DNA from: Labilibacter marinus
GTDB taxonomy: Bacteria > Bacteroidota > Bacteroidia > Bacteroidales > Marinilabiliaceae
DNA length: 64,000 nucleotides
Direction: 5' to 3'
Assembly (NCBI RefSeq): GCF_001659685.2
Contig: NZ_LXYE02000039.1
Span: forward strand, 1 to 64,000
The position numbers were made by a program, and so were the translations under genes. The notes beneath the pieces are model-generated. The model did not search any database. It was not told the origin of the DNA and saw nothing but the letters and a program-made list of their open reading frames with translations. This document shows positions 19,266 to 28,786 of this stretch, piece after piece. Numbering within the stretch: the stretch's first letter is position 1; each line of letters begins with the position of its first letter.

Positions 19266-22157
19266 ATGCATCAGTCATCTTCTCTTTTAAAGTCACCTAA
19301 TATGATAGGTGGATCTTTTGTTTTTATTCTTAGCTTTTTGGTATATAATTTAACCTTATCACCAACAGTTAGCTTTTGGGATTGCGGTGAATTTATTGCT
19401 TGTGCCAATAAGTTAGAGGTGGGGCATGCACCAGGAGCTCCATTTTATTTAATGATGTCAAGAGCATTGTCTTTTTCTGCAGTACCGCAGAATGTAGCTT
19501 ATTGCATCAATCTCTTTTCAGCCTTTGCCTCGGCATTAACGGTTTGTTTGTTGTATGGGAGTCTGATCATCATATTTCAAAAAATAAATAAGGATAGCAA
19601 GAATATCATTAACCATATAGCGGCGATTATTGCTTCTTTAAGTTTTGCTTTTACAGATTCGTTCTGGTTTTCTGCGGTTGAAGCCGAAGTGTATGCACTC
19701 TCTTTATTTTTTACGGCATTTACAGTTTGGGCTGTTTTAAAATGGGAGTTAGAGTATTCTAGTACTTCCTCCCATAGATATTTGTTGTTGATTGCCTTTT
19801 GTTTGGGCGTGTCGGTTGGTGTTCATCTATTAAACCTGCTGTGTATCCCTGTGGTTACCTATTGGGTTTATATCCATATAAAAAGGGAGCAGAAGCATAG
19901 ACAATGGATTGGTTTAGCCTTAGGTTTTATTGTTCTGGTACTAGTTCAATTCCTTGTTATTCAAAATGGCTTATGGTTAGCTAAATATGTAGAATTACTA
20001 TTTGTAAACACCTTTAATTGGCCTGTTCATTCGGGCTTGGTGTTTTACGTTTTTACTTTAATTACTCTTTTAGTTGCGGGTATTTATTTGACGCATAAAA
20101 GGGCGCAGTTATTGAACTTTGCTTTAGTAGCTACTTTGTTGTTTACTATAGGTGTTTCTTCTTATGCAATGGTGATAATACGTGCTAATGCTCAACCAGG
20201 AATCAACTTAAATAATCCATCGCAAGTATTTTCATTAGAATCGTTTTTAAACAGAGACCAGTATGGGCAACGGCCTTTATTAAGAGGTGCATGGTTTGGG
20301 GCTGAACGTATCAGTTATGAGCCCAAATCTAGTTATCGCCTAAATGAAGATAATCAATATGAGAGCTATGATAAAGGTGGTGAGGTGGTATACAAAGATG
20401 AGGATGTCGCATGGCTCCAACGTATGTATAGTTCTCAAGAACATCATATCAATGGTTATCGATATTGGTCTCAGCTGGAAGCTGGGGAGAAACCGAGTTT
20501 TGGACATCAGCTTGATTACCTTTTTAAATACCAATTGGGACATATGTATTTCAGATATTTTATGTGGAATTTTTCTGGGCGACAAAACCATTACCAAGGT
20601 CATGGCGATTTTTTAGGTGGAAACTTTACCACAGGCTTCTCATTTTTAGATAAGTATTCATTGGGCAGTAGAAACTATAAGCATGCCAAAGAACTGATCA
20701 GTAGAGGTAGTAATAAATACTTTATGTTACCACTTATTTTTGGTCTTCTAGGAATTCTATTTTTAGTCCGTATGAAACAATGGGACCTATTGGTTTTATT
20801 AGGTTCTTTATTTGTGATTACAGGAATTGCAATTGCATTTTATTTAAACCAACCACCCATGGAACCACGTGAGCGAGATTATGTTTTTGTGGGCAGTTTT
20901 TATGCATTCTGTATGTTTATTGGGCTTGCTATTTGGGCAGTGCTTAACAAGGTAATGCAATCTTCAAGTTCTCGATTGACAACACTCTTGGTGGCTTTAA
21001 TACTAGCATTAGGCTTGCCAGGTATTTTGTTTGCAAACAATTTTAACGACCATAACCGTAGTGATCGAACTTTAGCGTCGGATCTAGCGAAATCTTATTT
21101 AAATAGCTGTGAACTTAATTCCATTTTGTTTACTTATGGAGATAACGACACGTATCCGTTATGGTATATTCAGGAGGTAGAAGAGTTTAGGCAAGATATA
21201 CGAGTAATAAATTTAGGACTTCTATCTGCTGATTGGTATGTGCAGCAGCAAACGTTGGCTCAAGAGGGGAGTAAACCTTTAAAGTATACAATTCCGCTTA
21301 AGCGATACATAAAAGGTGATTTAGATTATGCAGCCGTTGTGGAAAAAGATATAGCATTGACAAGTATGAGCGGTGTGCTTAGTTTTGTAGGAGATAATAG
21401 CGAAGAGACTCAGTTGCAAACCCGAGGAGGGAGTAACGTAGATTTTATTCCTCAAAAATCTTTAGTACTAAATGGTGATTCTACGATACGCATCCATATC
21501 AATAAATCCTATTTGATGAAAGGTGAAATAGCATTTTTGGATTTAGTTAGTTCTAATCATGAGAATCGCCCTATTTATTTTGCCAATGGAACACCAAAAT
21601 CAGCTATGCTAGGATTTGAACAGTATCTGCAAACCCAAGGAATGGTTTCTAAGTTAATAGGTAGTAAACCTTTGTTGGATGAAGGGCAACTGTATGAACT
21701 TTTAATGCATAAAATAAATATTGCTATTCCGCAAAATAGTTGGTGGGATGAAAGTGGAGATAATGCTTGGAAGCTTACTCGATTGCATACAGCTAGTTTG
21801 CAATTAGCCAATTTATTTATTGAAGTAGGTGAGTTAGCCAAAGCCAAAGCCTTGCTGAACAAATACTATGCATTAGAAATGATGTTAATTAATACATCTT
21901 ATAAACAATCTTTAATATGGATTGAAACTTTGTATAAGTGTGGGTTAAATGAAAAGGCCTTAAGGTGTTTAGATAGAGTGAGTGAAATTTCTATTCAAAA
22001 CTTGAATTTTTATTTAGATTCGGAAAGTAACTTGGGGAATAACATGTCAGCTTATGCTAATGAAGAGCAGGCTTTTTTAACCCAGTTAAATAAATTAGCC
22101 ATAGAAATAGAAGCTAATGATATGGCTAATTATATCCAATCGCTTATTAATTATTAA
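19266..22157 (+). CDS. DUF2723 membrane protein, putative protein O-mannosyltransferase-like
   Basis: 963 residues from the ATG at 19266; a TTG seven codons upstream is less likely. About 12 N-terminal and central membrane helices precede a periplasmic C-terminal part. The DUF2723 signature is clear: SFWDCGEFIACANKL then VGHAPGAPFY. Other shared blocks are YFRYFMWNFSGRQ, REREYVF-like PRERDYVF and GDNDTYPLWYIQEVE. DUF2723 is related to the human TMEM260 O-mannosyltransferase, so lipid-linked sugar transfer to exported proteins is the best guess. The next gene is a paralog. The C-terminal tail is helical and TPR-like. Confidence 0.8.
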   Translation: MHQSSSLLKSPNMIGGSFVFILSFLVYNLTLSPTVSFWDCGEFIACANKLEVGHAPGAPFYLMMSRALSFSAVPQNVAYCINLFSAFASALTVCLLYGSLIIIFQKINKDSKNIINHIAAIIASLSFAFTDSFWFSAVEAEVYALSLFFTAFTVWAVLKWELEYSSTSSHRYLLLIAFCLGVSVGVHLLNLLCIPVVTYWVYIHIKREQKHRQWIGLALGFIVLVLVQFLVIQNGLWLAKYVELLFVNTFNWPVHSGLVFYVFTLITLLVAGIYLTHKRAQLLNFALVATLLFTIGVSSYAMVIIRANAQPGINLNNPSQVFSLESFLNRDQYGQRPLLRGAWFGAERISYEPKSSYRLNEDNQYESYDKGGEVVYKDEDVAWLQRMYSSQEHHINGYRYWSQLEAGEKPSFGHQLDYLFKYQLGHMYFRYFMWNFSGRQNHYQGHGDFLGGNFTTGFSFLDKYSLGSRNYKHAKELISRGSNKYFMLPLIFGLLGILFLVRMKQWDLLVLLGSLFVITGIAIAFYLNQPPMEPRERDYVFVGSFYAFCMFIGLAIWAVLNKVMQSSSSRLTTLLVALILALGLPGILFANNFNDHNRSDRTLASDLAKSYLNSCELNSILFTYGDNDTYPLWYIQEVEEFRQDIRVINLGLLSADWYVQQQTLAQEGSKPLKYTIPLKRYIKGDLDYAAVVEKDIALTSMSGVLSFVGDNSEETQLQTRGGSNVDFIPQKSLVLNGDSTIRIHINKSYLMKGEIAFLDLVSSNHENRPIYFANGTPKSAMLGFEQYLQTQGMVSKLIGSKPLLDEGQLYELLMHKINIAIPQNSWWDESGDNAWKLTRLHTASLQLANLFIEVGELAKAKALLNKYYALEMMLINTSYKQSLIWIETLYKCGLNEKALRCLDRVSEISIQNLNFYLDSESNLGNNMSAYANEEQAFLTQLNKLAIEIEANDMANYIQSLINY

Positions 22158-22334
22158 GCGTTTTACGGTTTATTTTTTTATGATTAATGCGTTAAAATCA
22201 AGTTAAACCCGAAACATTATTCAACAATAAAAATGGGTTTGATAAAAATTACTTATTTTTGGCATCGGAGTTCAAAAAGCTGAACCTAAAACATTAAAAT
22301 ATTAATCTGATATTCAGAAGCTAAGAGACTAAAT

Positions 22335-25300
22335 ATGAAGAATCATAAACTGCTCAATAATTTGCTAGGATGGTTATCTTTTACCATTGCAGCTGTAGTT
22401 TACACCTTGACACTTGAACCAACGGCCAGTTTTTGGGATTGTGGAGAATTTATTTCAACCTCATATAAATTATTGGTTGGGCACCCTCCAGGGGCACCTG
22501 TATTTATGATTCTAGGTCGATTCTTTACTTTATTTGCACCAGATTCAGGTTCAGTAGCTTTTATGATTAACCTGATGAGTGGTCTTTCCAGTGCTTTTAC
22601 TATCTTATTCTTATTCTGGACCATCACTCACTTAGGACGTCGAATTTTCATGAATGAAAAGGATGAGGCTTGGAGATCGTGGGCTGTATTAGGAGCTGGT
22701 TTTGTAGGAGCTTTGGCTTATACTTTTTCAGATACATTCTGGTTTTCAGCTGTTGAGGGTGAGGTTTACGCTATGTCTTCGTTATTTACAGCCGTAGTTT
22801 TTTGGGCCATTTTAAAATGGGAAGATGTTGCTGATGATAAATATGCCAACCGTTGGTTAATCCTGATTGCCTATTTAATGGGACTATCTATCGGGGTTCA
22901 CTTACTGAACTTACTAGCCATTCCTGCTATTGTTTTGGTGTATTACTTCAAAAAATTTGAAGTCAACAAAGAAGGGTTGGCTAAGGCGCTAGGAATATCA
23001 GCCGTGTTATTAGTAGGTATCCTTTATGGAATTATTCCTTACACTGTGAAAATTGCCAGCTGGTTCGAATTAGCATTTGTTAATGGTTTTGGAGCGCCGT
23101 TTAATACGGGTATTGCCGTTTATTTCATCTTATTAATGGGTGGATTAATATTCGGAATTTGGTACACCCAGAAAAATCAAAAGGTTATTTTAAATACCAT
23201 TTTATTAGGAGTAACTGTTATTTTAATTGGCTATTCTTCTTTCGCAATGATTGTAATTCGATCTTATGCCAATCCAACCATGGATCAAAACTCACCAGAG
23301 GATGTATTTTCAATGATGAGTTATTTGAATCGTGAGCAGTATGGCGATCGCCCTTTATTTTCCGGTCAGTATTACAACTCGCCATTGGATAGAAAGAAGT
23401 CCAATGATAAAGAAGGGGCTCCGATAAGAATTAAAACAGATACAGAATACAAAACGGTTGATCACAAACCGAACTATGTGTTTGATAGTAACACCACTAC
23501 TGTATTTCCTAGGATGTACAGTAGAGAAGGGCGTCATATATCTCAATATAAATATTGGGCAGGAGGTGAACCTAAAGGTTCTACCGTTCAAATTCCCGAT
23601 CCTGAAACAGGAGAAACCAAAAGTTTAACCTTGCCTAGTTTCGGACAGAACATAAGTTACTTCTGGAATTATCAGGTGATACATATGTATTTTAGGTATT
23701 TCATGTGGAACTTTGCTGGACGTCAGAATGACATTCAAGGAAATGGTGAAGTACACAAAGGAAACTGGATTTCAGGAATCTCTTTCTTGGATAATTCCCG
23801 ATTAGGAGATCAATCGAAATTACCAGATATCTACAAAAATAATCCCGCTCGTAATAAATACTATTTATTGCCGTTAATTTTGGGCCTTGTAGGAATGTTC
23901 TTTCAATATAGCGCAGGTAAAAAAGGAAAACAAGGATTTTGGATTGTGATGTTGTTATTCTTTTTAACAGGTTTGGCTATTGTTCTGTATCTAAATCAAA
24001 CACCGTTACAACCTCGTGAGCGAGATTATGCCTATGCAGGTTCGTTCTATGCTTTTGCCATCTGGATTGGTTTAGGGGTGCTTGGATTGGTTGAAGGGTT
24101 GCGTAGGTTCTTGCCAGGAGGAGCATCTTCTATAATTGCCACAGTTGTAGCCTTAGTATTGGTGCCAGGAATCTTACTTTCAGAAAACTGGGATGATCAT
24201 AACCGTGCAGGAAGAAATGTAGCACGCGATTTAGCCTTTAATTATTTAGATACTTGCGACGAAAATGCCATTATTTTTACCAATGGTGATAATGATACTT
24301 TCCCGCTTTGGTATGCTCAAGAGGTAGAAGGTTATCGACCAGATGTAAGAGTTTGTAACCTAAGTTATTTACAAACCGATTGGTATATCGATCAAATGGG
24401 ACGTAAAGCTTATGATTCTGATCCATTACCATTCTCATTAACGCATGACCAGTATGTTACAGGTACCAGAGATGTAGTGCATTTACTACCTCGTTTTAAA
24501 GACCGTGTGGATTTAAAAGAAGCGATTAAGTTTTTAGCGAGTGATAATCCTAAAACAAAAGAAATACCAGGTTACCCAGGACGAATTGAGCATTTACCAG
24601 CTAAATCATTTAGCATTCCTGCAGATAGTTTAAGGATTATTCAAAAAGGGATAGTAAGTGAAGAGGATGCACATTTAATTGTTCCAGAAATAGAGTTAGA
24701 CCTAAATAAGGAGTATATCTTAAAAAATGAATTAATGATTTTAGATATGCTTTCGAATAACGATTGGAAGCGACCTATTTACTTTGCGGTAACAGTAGGA
24801 CAAGATAATTATGCCAGCTTGGAGGATTATTTCCAATTGGAAGGATTTGCTTATAAGGTAGTGCCTATTAAAACAAGATCTAACGAAGGTCAGTTTGGTA
24901 GAGTGGCTGCGGATAAAATGTACGATAAGTTCAAGAACAAATTCCGTTGGGGAGGATTCGATGATCCGAATGTATACTTAGACGAGAATCATCAGCGTAT
25001 GGCTATGAATATCCGTAATAATATGTCGCGTTTAGCTAATTCATTATTAGATGAAGGAAAAGAAGAGAAAGCTGTGAATATATTGGATATGGCTTTGACT
25101 AAGTTGCCTGTGGATAGAGTTCCGCATAACTACTTCTCTATCTTTTTAGCGGAAGGATATTATAAAGCTGGACAGGAAGAAAAGGCCGATAATATCATGA
25201 CGACTTTTGGTAAGCAGACTTATCAGGATATTGATTTCTTTACTTCGTTACCTCCTACAAAACAAAATAATGTAGGTGATGATTTTCAACGTAGCTTAGC

Positions 25301-25700
25301 TATTTATACGGAGTTAGCTAATATGTCTGTTAGAATGGATCGCGAGAAAGTAAGAGAGCAGTTAAGTGCATATCTTGCAAAAGTTCCTGCAGGAGTATTG
25401 CCAGATAACATGCTATCTATTTTTGCGGCTGAAGGTTTTTATATGGAAGGTAAAGTGTTAGAAGGTGATCAACTGCTTGAAAGTATTGCACGCCGAAGTT
25501 CTGAGATTATTCGTTATTACCAAGGTTTATCAGCTCAAGAAAAACAAAGGTTAGAGTATAATTACCGTCAAAGTATCATGTTCCAGAGCGAGGTTAACCA
25601 GTTAATGATAAAGTATAATCGTACAGATATGTTAAAGAAGTTAACGGGGCAAGAGGTGAGTAAAGAAAAGAGCTTGATGAAAGGTTTCGGGACTAACTAA
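22335..25700 (+). CDS. DUF2723 membrane protein with TPR-like C-terminus (paralog)
   Basis: 1121 residues. It shares the family blocks with its upstream neighbour: FWDCGEFISTSYKLLVGH, PPGAPVFM, YFRYFMWNFAGRQND, PRERDYAYAGSFYAF and DNDTFPLWYAQEVEGY. About 12 membrane helices are followed by a long soluble region with a helical, TPR-like tail (residues about 890-1100). It is the longer, more typical Bacteroidota form; the shorter upstream copy has a reduced tail. A TATTTTTG -7-like box lies at 22254. Its stop codon overlaps the next start by one base (TAATG), so translation is probably coupled to the deacetylase. Putative glycosyltransferase acting at the inner membrane. Confidence 0.85.
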   Translation: MKNHKLLNNLLGWLSFTIAAVVYTLTLEPTASFWDCGEFISTSYKLLVGHPPGAPVFMILGRFFTLFAPDSGSVAFMINLMSGLSSAFTILFLFWTITHLGRRIFMNEKDEAWRSWAVLGAGFVGALAYTFSDTFWFSAVEGEVYAMSSLFTAVVFWAILKWEDVADDKYANRWLILIAYLMGLSIGVHLLNLLAIPAIVLVYYFKKFEVNKEGLAKALGISAVLLVGILYGIIPYTVKIASWFELAFVNGFGAPFNTGIAVYFILLMGGLIFGIWYTQKNQKVILNTILLGVTVILIGYSSFAMIVIRSYANPTMDQNSPEDVFSMMSYLNREQYGDRPLFSGQYYNSPLDRKKSNDKEGAPIRIKTDTEYKTVDHKPNYVFDSNTTTVFPRMYSREGRHISQYKYWAGGEPKGSTVQIPDPETGETKSLTLPSFGQNISYFWNYQVIHMYFRYFMWNFAGRQNDIQGNGEVHKGNWISGISFLDNSRLGDQSKLPDIYKNNPARNKYYLLPLILGLVGMFFQYSAGKKGKQGFWIVMLLFFLTGLAIVLYLNQTPLQPRERDYAYAGSFYAFAIWIGLGVLGLVEGLRRFLPGGASSIIATVVALVLVPGILLSENWDDHNRAGRNVARDLAFNYLDTCDENAIIFTNGDNDTFPLWYAQEVEGYRPDVRVCNLSYLQTDWYIDQMGRKAYDSDPLPFSLTHDQYVTGTRDVVHLLPRFKDRVDLKEAIKFLASDNPKTKEIPGYPGRIEHLPAKSFSIPADSLRIIQKGIVSEEDAHLIVPEIELDLNKEYILKNELMILDMLSNNDWKRPIYFAVTVGQDNYASLEDYFQLEGFAYKVVPIKTRSNEGQFGRVAADKMYDKFKNKFRWGGFDDPNVYLDENHQRMAMNIRNNMSRLANSLLDEGKEEKAVNILDMALTKLPVDRVPHNYFSIFLAEGYYKAGQEEKADNIMTTFGKQTYQDIDFFTSLPPTKQNNVGDDFQRSLAIYTELANMSVRMDREKVREQLSAYLAKVPAGVLPDNMLSIFAAEGFYMEGKVLEGDQLLESIARRSSEIIRYYQGLSAQEKQRLEYNYRQSIMFQSEVNQLMIKYNRTDMLKKLTGQEVSKEKSLMKGFGTN

Positions 25701-26308
25701 TGGTTCGTCCTCCGTTTGTAGGAAGGCTTATGCTGCCAGGTGCTACTTGGCGGCTTAATCATCAAAGTAAAGATGTATATGTTACTTTCGATGATGGCCC
25801 CATTCCTGAAATAACACCTTGGGTATTGGATGAAGCAGATAAGTGGAATGCCAAGCTTACTTTTTTTTGTGTTGGTGAAAACGTTCATAAACACCCCGCT
25901 ATTTTTAAGGAAGTAATAAACCGAGGGCACGCAGTAGGCAATCATACCTATAACCATTTAAAAGCATGGAATACGGAGCGAAGCAGTTACTTCGAAAATA
26001 TTGATTTAGCGGATCAAGTAATCCACTCAAAAATATTCAGGCCACCATATGGGCAGCTTTATCCGTGGGATATAAAACCATTACGCAGTAGGTTTGATAA
26101 GGTGGTGATGTGGGATATTTTAAGTAAGGATTATGATACAAAGCTAAGTGGAGAGCAGGTTTACAAAAACATAGAAAATCATATTAGACCAGGTTCTATC
26201 ATTGTGTTTCACGATTCGCTTAAAGCAGAGCAGAGAATGAAATATGCTTTTCCAAAAACATTGGAGCTAATAGCCCAAAAAGGATATATAACAAGAGTAA
26301 TAAAATAA
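25700..26308 (+). CDS. Polysaccharide deacetylase (NodB domain)
   Basis: 202 residues, NodB-homology carbohydrate esterase family 4. Motif 1 is VTFDDGP with catalytic/metal Asp at 31-32, motif 2 is HTYNH with metal ligands H82 and H86, motif 3 is RPPYGQ, and the late motifs are MWDILSKDY and IIVFHDS. It hydrolyses N-acetyl groups from sugars in peptidoglycan or another glycan. There is no signal peptide, which is unusual for envelope-acting members but common among Bacteroidota. The start overlaps the DUF2723 stop, suggesting a shared glycan-related role. Confidence 0.92.
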   Translation: MVRPPFVGRLMLPGATWRLNHQSKDVYVTFDDGPIPEITPWVLDEADKWNAKLTFFCVGENVHKHPAIFKEVINRGHAVGNHTYNHLKAWNTERSSYFENIDLADQVIHSKIFRPPYGQLYPWDIKPLRSRFDKVVMWDILSKDYDTKLSGEQVYKNIENHIRPGSIIVFHDSLKAEQRMKYAFPKTLELIAQKGYITRVIK

Positions 26309-26390
26309 AGATAAAAGAATGCTAAAAAGGGTTGATTATAAGTATTAACAGTATTAATTTGAGACTACTTTTTAACAAACAAAACTAACG

Positions 26391-27659
26391 ATGAAAGTAC
26401 TTTTACTAGGTTCAGGAGGTAGAGAACATGCATTGGCATGGAAGTTAAAGCAAAGCCCAAAGCTTACAGAATTATTAATAGCCCCAGGTAATGCTGGTAC
26501 TGCGGATATGGGAACAAATATTGATATTGATCCAAACGATTTTGAAGCAGTAAAAAAGGTGTCTGTCGATAATCAAATAGACATGTTGATAGTTGGGCCT
26601 GAAGAACCATTGGTTAGAGGAATTAAGAACTTCTTTTTAAACGATCCGCAGTTAGCAAGCATACCAGTAATTGGACCTGGTAGAAGAGGAGCTCAATTAG
26701 AGGGAAGTAAAGAGTTCTCGAAAGACTTTATGTTCCGTTACGGAATACCAACTGCAAAATATAAAGCCGTTACCTTAGACAATCTGGAAGAAGGTTTATC
26801 ATTTTTAGATGAAATGAAAGCGCCATATGTGCTAAAAGCAGATGGTTTAGCTGCTGGTAAAGGGGTGTTAATCATCGATAGCTTAGATCAAGCTAAAGCT
26901 GATTTAGAAACCATGTTAAAAGGTAAATTCGGTGAGGCCAGTAAAAAAGTGGTTATCGAAGAATTTTTAGATGGTATTGAGTGTTCTGTTTTTGTTTTAA
27001 CAGATGGTTCGGCTTATGTGGTGCTGCCTGAAGCTAAAGATTACAAGCGAATTGGCGAAGGAGATACAGGTTTAAATACAGGTGGAATGGGAGCTATTAG
27101 CCCAGTTCCTTTTGCCGATGAGGACTTCATGAAAAAAGTTCATCGAAGAATTATCCAGCCAACTGTAACTGGTTTGCAATCGGATGAAATCCCTTACAAA
27201 GGATTTATCTTTATTGGATTAATTAAAATTGGTAACGATCCTTATGTAATTGAGTACAATGTACGTATGGGTGATCCAGAGACAGAGGTAGTAATGCCTC
27301 GTATTAAAAGTGATTTATTAGAGCTTTTTGAAGCTACTGCGGCAAAAAATCTAAAAAATTGCACCATTGAAATTGATGACCAAACAGTTACTACAGTAAT
27401 GATGGTGTCGGGCGGTTACCCAGAGGCCTATGAAAAAGGCAAAGAGATGACTGGTTTCGATCAAGTTTCTGACGGTATTGCTTTTCATGCAGGAACAAAA
27501 TTGCAAGATGGGAAAGTAGTTACCAATGGAGGTAGAGTAATTGCCATGAGTGGTATGGGTGCCAATATGAAAGAAGCTTTAGCTAAATCATATAAAAATG
27601 CAGAAGTCGTTAATTACGAGGGTAAATACTATCGTAAAGACATTGGTTTCGATTTATAA
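26391..27659 (+). CDS. purD: Phosphoribosylamine-glycine ligase
   Basis: 422-residue cytosolic ATP-grasp enzyme of de novo purine synthesis, joining glycine to 5-phosphoribosylamine. The N-terminus LLLGSGGREHALAWKL is the GARS-N hallmark. ATP-grasp features include LKADGLAAGKGVLI, GDTGLNTGGMGA and EYNVRMGDPE. Length is typical. Not clustered with other pur genes; the gap before the next gene is 149 bp. Confidence 0.97.
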   Translation: MKVLLLGSGGREHALAWKLKQSPKLTELLIAPGNAGTADMGTNIDIDPNDFEAVKKVSVDNQIDMLIVGPEEPLVRGIKNFFLNDPQLASIPVIGPGRRGAQLEGSKEFSKDFMFRYGIPTAKYKAVTLDNLEEGLSFLDEMKAPYVLKADGLAAGKGVLIIDSLDQAKADLETMLKGKFGEASKKVVIEEFLDGIECSVFVLTDGSAYVVLPEAKDYKRIGEGDTGLNTGGMGAISPVPFADEDFMKKVHRRIIQPTVTGLQSDEIPYKGFIFIGLIKIGNDPYVIEYNVRMGDPETEVVMPRIKSDLLELFEATAAKNLKNCTIEIDDQTVTTVMMVSGGYPEAYEKGKEMTGFDQVSDGIAFHAGTKLQDGKVVTNGGRVIAMSGMGANMKEALAKSYKNAEVVNYEGKYYRKDIGFDL

Positions 27660-27808
27660 GTTAGTACTCGCTCGAAAAAATTAAGCACATAAAAAAGTGG
27701 TATTTTGCTTGTATTAATTAAGAAAATTAAAAATAGAGTTGGATGTAATCTCAGCTTTAACTCAAGACTAGTAACTAACAGCTAATAGCCAAAAGCTAAA
27801 CGGCAAAT

Positions 27809-28786
27809 ATGATTATAAAACTGATACATAATAACAAGATAGGAGCATATGCCTTTATGCTCCTTCTTATTATTTTATTTTGGATAAAGCCATTGTTGGC
27901 GGGTGTTATCGTTGATGTTGCCTCATTTAAAAATGCCATGCCATTGTGGAACTTATTTAAGTTTACCGCTCATTCGGCATGGTTAGGTTTTGTTTTCTCG
28001 CTGGTGCTGGCGATTATAATTACCCTTTTTGTTACTCGATTTAACTCGCGTTATGCATTACTAAGCAAGCAAACTGCCTTATTGGGTTTTGTTTTTATTT
28101 TATTGGTTGCGGGAGTGTCTAAAGTACAGCAGTTTAATCCTAGCTGGATTGCCTGTTTGTTCTTAATCATTGGTTTAGAATTCTTGTTTCAAGGACATAA
28201 TTATCGCAAAGCCATGCGGGAGTGTTTCTTGGCCTCGTTCTGGCTATCAGTGGGTAGTTTGGTGAGTTATAAAGTAGCGCTTTTATTTCCGTTGGTATTT
28301 ATTTTAATGATTACTCTTAGGCTAATAAATATTAAAACATTTTTAGCAGCATTAATCGGTCTTGTATTGCCTTGGCTATTTTTATTGGGCTATGCACTTA
28401 CTTGGGGTAGTATAGCCGAATACAATAGTTATTTACAATTTTCGTGGGATAAAATATATGAAGTTTTTCCTCACACAGCTGTGTCTTTGGGTTATTTAAT
28501 TACGCTTGCATTTATTTTTATACTAGCTCTTTTTTCGGTTATTGGAGCTTATGGCACAAAAAAAATATATACCCGAAAACAATACCAGGTATTTATTTTT
28601 AGTGCATTATATATCATTGGTGTAGAATTAATCAGTGGATTAAACTTTTCTTTAATGCCAATGTTAGCTGTGCCCTTATCTATATTGATAGCGCACCTCA
28701 TCGATAATATTCGATCTTCATTCTGGCAAAATACCTTGCTTATAGGTTTAGCTGTGGTAACTATTGTAGGGCAATTTTTAATGTAA
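27809..28786 (+). CDS. Polytopic membrane protein, DUF6427-like
   Basis: 325 residues with about 8-9 membrane helices and very little soluble sequence. The pattern of helices and short basic loops resembles the Bacteroidota DUF6427 family, but I base this on general likeness only. Its stop codon overlaps the start of the carbamoyltransferase by one base (TAATG), a sign of tight co-translation. It might supply a lipid or glycan-related membrane function to that enzyme. Confidence 0.65.
   Translation: MIIKLIHNNKIGAYAFMLLLIILFWIKPLLAGVIVDVASFKNAMPLWNLFKFTAHSAWLGFVFSLVLAIIITLFVTRFNSRYALLSKQTALLGFVFILLVAGVSKVQQFNPSWIACLFLIIGLEFLFQGHNYRKAMRECFLASFWLSVGSLVSYKVALLFPLVFILMITLRLINIKTFLAALIGLVLPWLFLLGYALTWGSIAEYNSYLQFSWDKIYEVFPHTAVSLGYLITLAFIFILALFSVIGAYGTKKIYTRKQYQVFIFSALYIIGVELISGLNFSLMPMLAVPLSILIAHLIDNIRSSFWQNTLLIGLAVVTIVGQFLM

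Noticed and set aside
20340-20616. Overlapping open frames on both strands
   Set aside because: They lie inside the DUF2723 gene, whose family motifs run through the region; these are shadow frames.
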